The notes beneath the pieces are model-generated. The model saw only the letters and a program-made list of their open reading frames with translations. It searched no databases and was not told where the DNA came from. Source: Chitinophaga filiformis (lineage in GTDB: Bacteria; Bacteroidota; Bacteroidia; Chitinophagales; Chitinophagaceae). Taken from it: a stretch of DNA of 64,000 bases. Shown in pieces: positions 52,021 to 61,000 of this stretch. The first letter of the stretch is position 1. Each line of letters starts with the position of its first letter. Where the stretch lies: assembly GCF_021646545.1 (NCBI RefSeq), contig NZ_JAKIRP010000010.1, positions 248,001-312,000 on the forward strand, in the 5' to 3' direction. A program made the position numbers and the translations under genes.

Positions 52021-52049
52021 CATTCATTTGTATTCATTAGCAACCAGTT
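52021..52049 (-). promoter_or_regulatory. Direct-repeat element of unit 3
   Basis: The minus strand reads AACTGGTTGCTA then ATGAATACAA-ATGAATG, half sites 10 bp apart, 119 bp before the ORF. Confidence 0.5.
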
Positions 52050-52092
52050 CATTCAAACTGTTCAGACAGCATGCCAGCCCGCTCTCCTCACA

Positions 52093-52692
52093 TTACTTCC
52101 CCCTCTCTTCCTGTATGATCGCCCGCGCCCGCGCCGTTGGCAGGAAAATCTGGAAGCCTAAACCCAGATTCAACTGATGTGACGTGGTCGAATTACCCCC
52201 GCCTATAATCACATCATACTTCAATAAACCCTCCAATGCCACATTAGGCGTGATAAAATAAGATAATCCCGGCCCTATCCCCAACTGAACACCATTAGTC
52301 GAAGCACCATTCGCCGGATTACTGCCCCCAAATCCCGCATTCGCCTCTCCAAAGAAACGTACACGCTTCGAAAACTCCAGCTTGCGCACATTCGCATCGT
52401 GAATGTAATACCGGGCCAATGCCCCAATACCATAATTCACATCCGTTCCATTGCCTCCGGTGGTCTGAAGACCAAAATTCACATAACCTCCCAATGCAAG
52501 ATCGTCCTTGATAAAATAAGCCAGTTTAGGATTCAGGTTGAAATGGAAAATGGTACTCTCCTTTTGAAAATTAAAGCCTAAGTCAGTAATGTCGGATCCT
52601 ACCATGAGGTTACCTTGTTGCGTCTGCGCGACTGCGGTTGTGCCCAATAATGATGCAGTCAGCACAAGGGTTAATAGACGAATTTTTTTCAT
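52093..52692 (-). CDS. Outer-membrane beta-barrel protein
   Basis: 199 residues from the ATG at 52692 (MKKIRLLTLVLTASLLGTTA signal peptide, cut near VAQ). The rest alternates beta strands and turns as in small OmpA-like or OprF-like barrels of Bacteroidota: FNLNPKLAYFIKDDLALGGY near residue 55, YGIGALARYYIHDAN near 92, a last strand before TARARAIIQEERGK. The end does not finish on an aromatic residue, which is atypical for a barrel. It is on the same strand as the mini-peptide units, ends 44 bp from the unit 3 repeat element and has no terminator seen. Confidence 0.72.
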   Translation of the reverse strand: MKKIRLLTLVLTASLLGTTAVAQTQQGNLMVGSDITDLGFNFQKESTIFHFNLNPKLAYFIKDDLALGGYVNFGLQTTGGNGTDVNYGIGALARYYIHDANVRKLEFSKRVRFFGEANAGFGGSNPANGASTNGVQLGIGPGLSYFITPNVALEGLLKYDVIIGGGNSTTSHQLNLGLGFQIFLPTARARAIIQEERGK

Positions 52693-53001
52693 GTTCTGAA
52701 TTTTAAATTGATAAATAGCTGCCATCAAAAATTATAGATGCCCATAGGAGCAGTGAAAATGTTAAGTCATGACTCTTAATAACTTATTGACATAAGTGGG
52801 ATATGAAGGGGTTACCAAATTTAATGCCACGTAGCACTTTCAGGCAATAAAAGCTATTGAAAATGAATAGAATAGAGGAGAAAAAAGATAAACACACAAT
52901 GGAAGCAGCCACCAGTACCCAACGGCATTGCGCACAGGTAAGAAATAATGCCCGGACAACGGGCATCAGCAGCTACAATATTTTCCCTGGAAAGACAGGC
53001 T

Positions 53002-53240
53002 GGAAGCAGGCCTGGCCCATTGCTTTACGGGCCATACCATGTGTGCAGACATGCTGTAAATGAAGAAGAAATGCCTTCCGAGGCAAGGCCTGGCCCGTTA
53101 ATTTCCGGTCCTTACACTATGCGCACGGACATGCTGCAAACCAAAAAGGGATGCCTTTCTGAAGCATGCCTGCCCCATTAATTTCCGGCCCTTACACTAT
53201 GGCGCGCAGACATGCCGTAAACGAAGAAGGGATGCCTTCA
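53002..53240. repeat. Three imperfect tandem repeats, period about 80 bp
   Basis: Copies at 53002-53079, 53080-53160 and 53161-53240. Shared blocks: GGCCTGGCCC, TTAATTTCCGG, CTTACACTATG, GACATGC and AGGGATGCCTT. Copies 2 and 3 are closest. Small indels break any common reading frame. Confidence 0.8.
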
Positions 53241-53257
53241 GGCACCCCTTCTTTTTA
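53227..53257 (+). terminator. Terminator after the tandem repeats
   Basis: Stem AAGGGATGCCT / AGGCACCCCTT (one mismatch) then CTTTTTAT on the plus side; it may also serve fusA on the other strand. Confidence 0.65.
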
Positions 53258-53283
53258 TAACTCTGATATGAATCTGCTAATAA

Positions 53284-55431
53284 TTAGTCAGCGTTCACTT
53301 TACCTTTCACTTTTGCTATTTCCTCTTCAGCGATGCTGTTCGGAGCAGGTGAATAGTGAGAGAACTCCATGATGGAAGTTGCACGACCAGATGACATTGA
53401 ACGCAGCTGAGTTACGTAACCGAACATTTCTTTCAGTGGCACTTTAGCTTTGATCACCTGTACACCATTTCTCATTTCCATACCTTCCAGCATACCACGA
53501 CGACGGTTCAGGTCACCCGTTACGTCACCCATGTACTGGTCAGGAGTCTGTACTTCAACTTTCATGATAGGCTCCAGCAGAACTGGTTTAGCCTTACGGC
53601 CAGCCTCACGGAAAGCAGCTCTTGCGCACAACTCGAAAGATACTGCATCGGAGTCAACCTGGTGGAAGGAACCGTCAAACAGACGAACTTTCAGGTTGTC
53701 CAGCGGATAGCCAGCCAGTACACCCTGGTTCATTGCACTTTCGAAACCTTTCTGTACAGGAGGAACGAACTCTTTTGGAATGGAACCACCGAAGATGTCG
53801 TTGATGAACTGGAAAGTCTTACCATCGTTCTCTTTCAGCCATTCTGGATCAGCAGGTCCGATCTCAACCTGGATGTCAGCGAATTTACCGCGACCACCAG
53901 TCTGTTTCTTGTACACTTCACGGTGCTCAACTTTAGCAGTAAATGCTTCTTTGAACGCAACCTGAGGCGCACCCTGGTTAACTTCTACCTTGAACTCGCG
54001 ACGCATACGGTCAACGATGATTTCCAGGTGAAGCTCACCCATACCGCTCAATACGGTCTGGCCGGTTTCTTCGTCAGTTTTTGCTTTCAGGGTAGGATCT
54101 TCTTCTACCAGTTTCGCGATAGCCATACCCATCTTGTCCATGTCCGCCTGAGTTTTTGGCTCGATAGCGATGTGGATCACCGGCTCTGGGAAGGTCATAG
54201 ACTCCAGAACGATCGGATTGTCCTCATGACACAGGGTATCACCTGTCTTGATATCTTTAAAACCTACAGCAGCACCGATATCACCAGCTTCGATGAAATC
54301 AATTGGGTTCTGCTTGTTAGCGTGCATCTGCATGATACGGCTGATACGCTCGTTCTTACCAGTACGGGTGTTCAGTACATAAGAACCTGCATCCAGGTGA
54401 CCGGAATAAGCCCGGAAGAACGCCAGACGACCTACGAATGGATCGGTCATGATCTTGAACGCCAGTGCAGCGAATGGTTCCTTTGCATCTGGTTTACGGG
54501 AGATCTCAGCGCCAGTATCAGGATTAACACCTTTTACTGCTTCGATGTCCAGCGGAGAAGGCAGGTAACGGCAAACCGCATCCAGCATCTTCTGAACACC
54601 TTTGTTCTTGAAGGAAGAACCGCACAGCATCGGAATGATAGCGATATCGATAGTAGCCTTACGGATAGCTTCGTGGATCTCAGCTTCAGAGATTGAATTT
54701 GGATCTTCGAAGAATTTCTCCATCAGGGTGTCGTCGTATTCAGCAACAGCTTCTACCAGTTTAGCTCTCCACTCCTCTGCCTCATCTTTCATGTCAGCAG
54801 GGATCTCAACTTCCTGGTAAGTAGCACCTTTACCTTCTTCGTCCCAGATGATACCTTTCATGGTGATCAGGTCAACCACGCCTTTGAAAGTATCTTCAGC
54901 ACCGATTGGGAGCATCAGGGGAACAGGGTTAGCACCCAGCATATCCTTCACCTGTTTTACCACGTTCAGGAAGTCAGCACCGGCACGGTCCATTTTGTTA
55001 ACGAAACCGATACGAGGTACACGGTAACGGTTAGCCTGGCGCCAAACAGTTTCAGACTGTGGTTCTACACCGGATACAGCGCAGAATAATGCTACCAGAC
55101 CATCCAGTACACGCAGGGAACGCTCTACCTCTACAGTAAAGTCCACGTGACCCGGAGTGTCAATGATGTTGAATTTGTATTCTTTTGTATCTGGCTGAAG
55201 CTTTCCCTGGGTTGTTGGGAATTTCCAGAAACAGGTAGTAGCAGCAGATGTAATGGTAATACCTCTCTCCTGCTCCTGTGCCATCCAGTCCATGGTGGCA
55301 GCACCTTCGTGCACCTCCCCTATCTTGTGGGATTTACCTGTATAGTACAGGATACGCTCTGTGGTAGTGGTTTTACCCGCATCAATGTGCGCCGCAATAC
55401 CAAAGTTTCTTTGAAATTTTAAGTCTGCCAT
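53284..55431 (-). CDS. fusA: Elongation factor G
   Basis: 715 residues. GTPase motifs: AHIDAGKTTTTERIL near residue 15, DTPGHVDFTVEVERSL near 92, VNKMDRAGADF near 147. Domains II-V complete, ending in MEFSHYSPAPNSIAEEEIAK. It drives translocation. Separated from rpsL-rpsG by a 6-kb opposite-strand cassette, so it is not in a str operon here; it has its own promoter. Confidence 0.99.
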   Translation of the reverse strand: MADLKFQRNFGIAAHIDAGKTTTTERILYYTGKSHKIGEVHEGAATMDWMAQEQERGITITSAATTCFWKFPTTQGKLQPDTKEYKFNIIDTPGHVDFTVEVERSLRVLDGLVALFCAVSGVEPQSETVWRQANRYRVPRIGFVNKMDRAGADFLNVVKQVKDMLGANPVPLMLPIGAEDTFKGVVDLITMKGIIWDEEGKGATYQEVEIPADMKDEAEEWRAKLVEAVAEYDDTLMEKFFEDPNSISEAEIHEAIRKATIDIAIIPMLCGSSFKNKGVQKMLDAVCRYLPSPLDIEAVKGVNPDTGAEISRKPDAKEPFAALAFKIMTDPFVGRLAFFRAYSGHLDAGSYVLNTRTGKNERISRIMQMHANKQNPIDFIEAGDIGAAVGFKDIKTGDTLCHEDNPIVLESMTFPEPVIHIAIEPKTQADMDKMGMAIAKLVEEDPTLKAKTDEETGQTVLSGMGELHLEIIVDRMRREFKVEVNQGAPQVAFKEAFTAKVEHREVYKKQTGGRGKFADIQVEIGPADPEWLKENDGKTFQFINDIFGGSIPKEFVPPVQKGFESAMNQGVLAGYPLDNLKVRLFDGSFHQVDSDAVSFELCARAAFREAGRKAKPVLLEPIMKVEVQTPDQYMGDVTGDLNRRRGMLEGMEMRNGVQVIKAKVPLKEMFGYVTQLRSMSSGRATSIMEFSHYSPAPNSIAEEEIAKVKGKVNAD

Positions 55432-55824
55432 AATATTAAAATGACTGTATTACTAATGCAATTTGGGGGGCAAAGGTAAATGATTTTTACCAATAAATAA
55501 AACCTGGCGCCTTGCCAGATAGTTATTTAAGAATTCCTTTACAGAAGGGGATTTGCTCCCGTGATTAACGGCGCAAAGTTACACTAATTTCACGACCTGA
55601 CCGCAGGCTGACATCTCCCTGAAAACCAATTGTCCAATTTCCGCTACCGGTTTTAACATTAATTCCGCCACCCAATAATTACCCATTGTCTTTTTTTCCC
55701 CTTTAAAACATATTTGTATATGATCATGTTAATGTCCTGACCCCATACCCCCAATTATTTTGTGTCATTGTCATGCAGGGATGCTGTTGCCGTTGTCATT
55801 AATTCACCCCCAAACATATCTTCA
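55432..55824. other. Intergenic region, fusA to secretion cassette
   Basis: 393 bp between divergent genes. It contains the fusA promoter (55471-55478) and a second exact minus-strand box TAACTTTG at 55574-55581. For the plus strand only one-mismatch boxes are seen (CATATTTG 55709-55716; TTATTTTG 55755-55762). No ORF. Confidence 0.5.
55471..55478 (-). promoter_or_regulatory. -7 promoter box of fusA
   Basis: The minus strand reads TACCTTTG, with TTTA 19 bp upstream. The block 55460-55478 matches the S10 and rpsL promoters but for one missing base. Confidence 0.85.
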
Positions 55825-56328
55825 ATGCGGACTATCTACAAACGATTCCTGCTGTTATGCCTTGCTGCCGGTGGCGTTCCGGCCGCCCGGGCCCAGCTCA
55901 TACTCAACAGGCAGGTAAACGCCAGTACAGGAGGAGGAGGCTCCTCCGGTAATTACATCTTCCAGTACACCATTGGCGAAATAACCGTCAGCTCCCTCCA
56001 GAAAGGGAACATGCTCCTGACCCAGGGCTTCCATCAACCGGAAGAACTTCCCCCTGTTCCCGCAGGTACTGAACTGGTTGTCAACATGCTCCTTTACCCC
56101 AATCCGGCATCCACCAACCTGAAGATCCAGTTTGACCTGCTCTCCAACAATGCTGTAGCACTGCTCATTGTCAACAGCGGTGGACAGCTGGTACACCAGG
56201 AGACCCGGACATATGGCGCGGGCAGGATCCTCATCACGCTGCCCGTCAACCGATTCGCCGCTGGTATCTATACCGTCATCCTGAAAGCAGGTGGGCATAT
56301 GTACCAGGAAAAACTGGTGATACAATAA
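55825..56328 (+). CDS. Small secreted protein with type IX sorting domain
   Basis: 167 residues from the ATG at 55825 (MRTIYKRFLLLCLAAGGVPA signal peptide). Residues about 22-90 form a short domain with YTIGEITVSSLQKGNMLLTQ and GFHQPE. Residues about 92-167 are a type A C-terminal sorting domain for the type IX system: VNMLLYPNPASTNLKIQF, then GGQLVHQETRT, and FAAGIYTVILKAGGHMYQEK ending in LVIQ. So it is exported by Sec and then to the cell surface by type IX secretion. First gene of a four-gene plus-strand cassette; 20 bp to the PorV-like gene. Confidence 0.85.
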   Translation: MRTIYKRFLLLCLAAGGVPAARAQLILNRQVNASTGGGGSSGNYIFQYTIGEITVSSLQKGNMLLTQGFHQPEELPPVPAGTELVVNMLLYPNPASTNLKIQFDLLSNNAVALLIVNSGGQLVHQETRTYGAGRILITLPVNRFAAGIYTVILKAGGHMYQEKLVIQ

Positions 56329-56348
56329 CCTCTCAAAAACAAACGATC

Positions 56349-57527
56349 ATGATTAAAAAATTTACCATATGGCTATGTGCCACCGGAATGCTTGTCCATA
56401 GCACGTCCGTAACGGCGCAGACAAAAGGGATCAAGGCGATCAATACAGCGGCCGCCTTCCTGATGGTGAACCCTGATGCCCGTAGCAGCGGCACCGGCGA
56501 TGCCATGACCGGACTGGAGGCTGATGCAAACTCCCTGTTTGGTAATGCTGCTAAAATCGTCTTTGCGGACGACTGGGGTGTCAGCGCTTCCTATTCACCC
56601 TGGATGTGGGACCTCAACAATAGCGACCAGCGTACCAACATGGGCTATCTCGCCGCCTTTAAGAACTTCAATAACAATACCGAAGGCGTTGGCGTATCCA
56701 TGCGCTATTTTACCAATGGCACGCTCATCTTCAGAGACGATAACGGTACTGAACTGCAACGTTATAAGCCAAGAGAATATGCCATCGATGCAACGTATGC
56801 CCGTAAACTGGGGACCCGTTATTCACTGGCCATCTCCCTCCGTTACATCCGCAGTGATCTTGGCCAGGGTAGTTATAACGGCCTCCAGCAAAAACCCGCC
56901 AGCGCTGTAGCGGGCGATATCGGCTTCTACTCACAGAACTACGCGAAGAACGATCCTGCCGGTAACCGCTACTGCTGGGGTATTGCCTTTACCAACATTG
57001 GTTCTAAACTGAATTATACCGATGATAACAACCGGAGGGCTTTTCTTCCTGCTAACCTGCGCATCGGTGGCGGCTACTCATTTGTCAATACCGTCGAGCA
57101 TCAGTTCACCGTGCTCGCAGATGTCAATAAATTGCTTATCCCCACCCCTCCTACATATAAGCTGGATGCAAATGGAGAGCCCACCGGGGAAATACTGGAT
57201 GGAAAAGATCCGAACCGCAGTATGACATCAGCCCTGTTTACCTCGTTCTGGGATGCTCCCGGCGGTGTCCAGGAAGAACTCCGTGAGTTTTCAATAGCCG
57301 CAGGAATGGAATACACTTACCAGCATCAGCTATTTATACGTACCGGCTACTTCTATGAGCATCCGCAAAAAGGTTACCGGCAACACTTCTCCGCCGGAGT
57401 TGGTACCCGCATCAAAGGCGTTTCCATAGACATGGCTTATATCATGCCTACGGCTAATAGTCTTTATCAGCGACGCACCCTCAAATTTTCGGTTGCCTAT
57501 CACATCGGCACAGGAAACCGTCAATAG
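56349..57527 (+). CDS. PorV-like outer-membrane protein of type IX secretion
   Basis: 392 residues with a signal peptide (ends TSVTAQ). The N-terminal block INTAAAFLMVNPDARSSGTG, followed by DAMTGLEADANSLFGNAAKI, is the PorV/LptO signature; FAIADDWGVSASYSPW-like and TNMGYLAAFKNF segments follow (read FADDWGVSASYSPWMW). FadL-like 14-strand barrel expected. PorV shuttles sorting-domain cargo at the outer membrane to the PorU sortase. Whether this is the main PorV or a cassette-specific paralogue cannot be seen from one window; its place beside a sorting-domain protein suggests a dedicated role. Confidence 0.85.
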   Translation: MIKKFTIWLCATGMLVHSTSVTAQTKGIKAINTAAAFLMVNPDARSSGTGDAMTGLEADANSLFGNAAKIVFADDWGVSASYSPWMWDLNNSDQRTNMGYLAAFKNFNNNTEGVGVSMRYFTNGTLIFRDDNGTELQRYKPREYAIDATYARKLGTRYSLAISLRYIRSDLGQGSYNGLQQKPASAVAGDIGFYSQNYAKNDPAGNRYCWGIAFTNIGSKLNYTDDNNRRAFLPANLRIGGGYSFVNTVEHQFTVLADVNKLLIPTPPTYKLDANGEPTGEILDGKDPNRSMTSALFTSFWDAPGGVQEELREFSIAAGMEYTYQHQLFIRTGYFYEHPQKGYRQHFSAGVGTRIKGVSIDMAYIMPTANSLYQRRTLKFSVAYHIGTGNRQ

Positions 57528-57567
57528 ATACCATTTTCATCACTCACATATCTATTAACTCCAACAT

Positions 57568-58044
57568 ATGAAACCGTATATGCTATTGGTCACGCTGCTC
57601 CTTTTAGTCCTTGGCACTACCCAGGCACAGCAGCGTACCCGGGACAAATTGTTCCCCTCATTCCAACAGGACTATTCAGCACTGCGCCAAAAAGAAAATA
57701 AACAGGCTGCTCAGACAAAAGATGCCCGCACCACCCGGGAGCAGATCTTTACAGACTATCGTCCCCAGCACAATACCCGTCAGGGCAGTGCCAATACATT
57801 AAAGGCGGGCAGCGCAGCTACAGGTAAAAACCCCTCAGATGTCGGCGCTGCGGAGGCCGTAAAAACAATTAAAGCCAGAGAGGTTAATTTGCCGGCACCC
57901 CAAACGCCCCCTACACAGGGCAATGAATCTGAGAGGAATAATAGTCCGTTAAAAACAGCGCCTCCAATTATAACTGCCCCGGCGAAAGGAGCCGTTCCAA
58001 CCGCCGCCCCGGCAAAGAGATCATTCGAACGTAAGAAACAGTAA
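57568..58044 (+). CDS. Secreted Pro/Ala/Gln-rich protein, unknown function
   Basis: 158 residues. Signal peptide MKPYMLLVTLLLLVLGTTQA. The rest is polar and probably disordered: QQRTRDKLFPSFQQDYSALR, then Lys/Thr/Gln-rich and Pro/Ala-rich sequence to the end RSFERKKQ. No sorting domain, lipobox or known fold. It stands 40 bp after the PorV-like gene and 30 bp before the collagen-like gene, so it is likely cotranscribed and may assist assembly or surface retention of the fibre. Confidence 0.65.
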   Translation: MKPYMLLVTLLLLVLGTTQAQQRTRDKLFPSFQQDYSALRQKENKQAAQTKDARTTREQIFTDYRPQHNTRQGSANTLKAGSAATGKNPSDVGAAEAVKTIKAREVNLPAPQTPPTQGNESERNNSPLKTAPPIITAPAKGAVPTAAPAKRSFERKKQ

Positions 58045-58074
58045 ATCCCCTGTAAGCATACAAAACACATTGTC

Positions 58075-61000
58075 ATGAAGAAATTATATCTCCTGCTTAT
58101 ACTCCTGGCCGCCACCTGCTACGGTGCCTATGCCCAGAACGGGCTTTCAGGTACAAATTACCAGGCGGTAGTTCGTAACCCCAACGGTACGCTGGTTGCC
58201 AATAAGGATATTACGGTGCGTATTTCCATTCTGGGCGGTTCTGCTGTCGGCCCTGTGCAATATGAAGAAACCCATGAGGTGGCAACCAGTGCCCTCGGAT
58301 TATTCAATGTTAAAGTTGGTAAAGGGAATGCCACCACCGGCACTTTTGCCGGCGTACCCTGGGCCAATGCAAACCAATATCTGAAAGTAGAAGTGAATAC
58401 CGGTAGCGGTTTCGTGAATCTGGGCGCATCAGAACTAATGAGCGTTCCTTACGCCCTTTATGCGGCTAACGGTAACCCCGGTCCTGCAGGTCCTCAGGGT
58501 CCTGCTGGTCCTCAAGGACCGGCTGGACCGGCGGGAGCAGCTGGACCTGCGGGACCAGTTGGCCCTATCGGCCCCGTTGGTCCTGCCGGCGCACAGGGTA
58601 ATCCCGGTCCTATAGGTCCCGTTGGGCCCGCCGGTGCTATCGGACCGGTTGGTCCTGCAGGTCCTGCAGGTGCTCCGGGTCCAGTTGGCCCTATCGGTCC
58701 TATTGGACCTGTTGGACCTGCCGGTGCACAAGGTGATCCTGGCCCTGCTGGTCCTGTAGGCCCTGCTGGTGCCCCGGGTCCTATTGGACCTGTCGGACCT
58801 GCCGGTGCACAAGGTGATCCTGGTCCTGCCGGCCCTGTGGGCCCTGTGGGTCCCGCTGGTGCGATCGGTCCTGTTGGTCCTGTAGGCCCTGCTGGTGCTC
58901 CGGGTCCCATTGGCCCTATCGGCCCTATTGGACCTGCGGGTGCACAAGGTGATCCTGGCCCTGCTGGTCCTGTAGGCCCTGCTGGTGCCCCGGGTCCTAT
59001 TGGACCTGTCGGACCTGCCGGTGCACAAGGTGATCCTGGGCCTGCCGGCCCTGTGGGCCCTGTTGGTCCCGCTGGTGCGATTGGCCCTGCTGGTCCCGTT
59101 GGTCCTGCTGGTGCTCCCGGTCCCATTGGCCCTATCGGTCCTATTGGGCCTGTTGGCCCTGCCGGTGCACAGGGTGATCCCGGTCCCGCCGGCCCTGTTG
59201 GTCCAGTTGGACCCGCTGGTGCGATCGGCCCGGTTGGTCCCGCTGGTCCTGCTGGTGCTCCGGGTCCAGTTGGCCCTATCGGTCCTGTTGGACCTGTTGG
59301 ACCCGTCGGTGCGATCGGCCCGGTTGGTCCCGCTGGCCCTGCTGGTACTCCGGGTCCAGTTGGCCCTGTCGGTCCTATTGGCCCCGTTGGCCCTGCCGGT
59401 GCACAGGGTGATCCCGGTCCCGCCGGTCCGGTTGGGCCTATTGGACCTATTGGCCCAGCAGGTCCCGTTGGTCCCGCCGGCCCCGTTGGACCTGCTGGCC
59501 CTGCAGGCGATATTAACGGTGTACCCGCAGGCGGTGATCTGAGCGGTACCTACCCTAATCCTGTAGTAGCCGACGGTGTTATCACCCTCGCTAAACTGGC
59601 TTCCGGTGTGATACCAGCTTCCCTGCCTCCCGAAGGCGCTGCAGGAGGTGATCTTGGTGGTACTTATCCAAATCCGAATGTAGTTCGTCTGCAAAATATA
59701 CCTGTATCCAATGCAGCACCTGTCGCCGGACAAATATTAAAATACGATGGTGCAAGCTGGACGCCTTCTCCACTGGGTGGCGGCGGATTTTCTTTACCAT
59801 ACGTTACGACCGAAAATAACGCAGCCACACTGTTTTCCATCACCAACGACGGAGACGGCACTTCTATAGAAGGCGTTAACAATACCACCACCAGCAATGT
59901 TGCTGCGGTGCGAGGTCTGATAACCAGCACCTCTCCCGGCGGATTTTCGGCCGCTGTAAGAGGAGTCAACAATGGTACCGGCGGTCTGGGTGTGGGTGTT
60001 TATGGATCTCAGAACGGCTCCGGATGGGGAGTGTATGGCGTAACACCAAACGGTCTGGGCGTATATGGTAATGCTTCCGCCAACGGTATCGGCGTATATG
60101 CAAATAGCAATACCGGGACAGGCCTGACCGCCACTTCAAACAATGGTATTCCCGCCAGCATATCTATTTTTAACAATGCGAATAATAATAACGCATTAAG
60201 TGTCTCATCGGTAGGCAATGGTACTGTGGTCAATGTAACTACTTCAGGTAATGGGGCTGGCGTACGTAGCAGCACCGCTGCAGGTTTTGGTTTGCATGGC
60301 ATTACCAGCTCGCCGACTTCAGCCGGCGTGGTGGGTGATAATAATGGCGGCGGTGAGGCCGTTGTAGGCCGTACCACTTCAGATGCAACAGGTGCAGTAG
60401 TCGGTCGTAATGACGGGGGAGGTTATGGTGTAAGAGGTTTCGTTGCCACCAACAACAGTAACACCGGCATAGGTGTATTCGGACAGGTAGGCGTAGGCGG
60501 TAGTACTGGCCGGGCCGGTAGGTTTGAGAACAGCAATCAGACTAATACAGAAGCAAACACCCTGGAGGTAGTTAGTAACGGCAATGGTAATATTCCTGAT
60601 AACACACTCGGTAACGCCAGCTCTTTCCTCCTGAATAATACTAATAGTGTAGGTGCAGCCGTAAGAGCAGAGGTAAATACCATCTTCGGCAACTTTGGCG
60701 CAGCAGGTATTTTCGGTATTTCATCTGGTACGGGTGGCCGCGCAGGGCTTTTTTATGCTTCCAACCCTTCAGGTAATGGCGCAGCCCTGATATCGCTGAC
60801 GGACGGGAATGGTAATGCTATCACTGCCAATGCCGGTAAAGATGGTAATGGCGTGGAGACCAATATCGACGGGGCCGGCAATGCCCTATACGCCTGGGTA
60901 CCTACATTTTCTACAGGCCGGGCAGGCAGATTCGAGATCTTTAATGAAAGCAACACAAACGACGTCATTACGGTAAAGACTGTTGGTAATGGTACAGCAG

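Larger units (their letters stand above)
52693..53283. other. Intergenic region with tandem repeats, fusA to barrel gene
   Basis: 591 bp. Contains a hairpin ATGCCCG/CGGGCAT at 52948-52966, three 80-bp tandem repeats (53002-53240) and a plus-oriented terminator (53227-53257). Short frames across the repeats change phase between copies and are not credible genes. Confidence 0.55.

Noticed and set aside
52948..53181. 78-codon plus-strand frame across the 80-bp repeats
   Set aside because: The phase shifts between repeat copies and cysteine-rich repeats arise from GC-rich blocks. No initiation or family signal.
53662..54696. Plus-strand frame of 344 codons opposite fusA
   Set aside because: Shadow of EF-G with low-quality compos­ition and no start context.
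58435..59733. Long antisense frame (about 430 codons) over the collagen-coding DNA
   Set aside because: It mirrors the 9-bp periodic repeat. Its composition (Asn/Arg/Thr/Gly repeats) is an artefact of reading collagen codons backwards, and other frames show the same.
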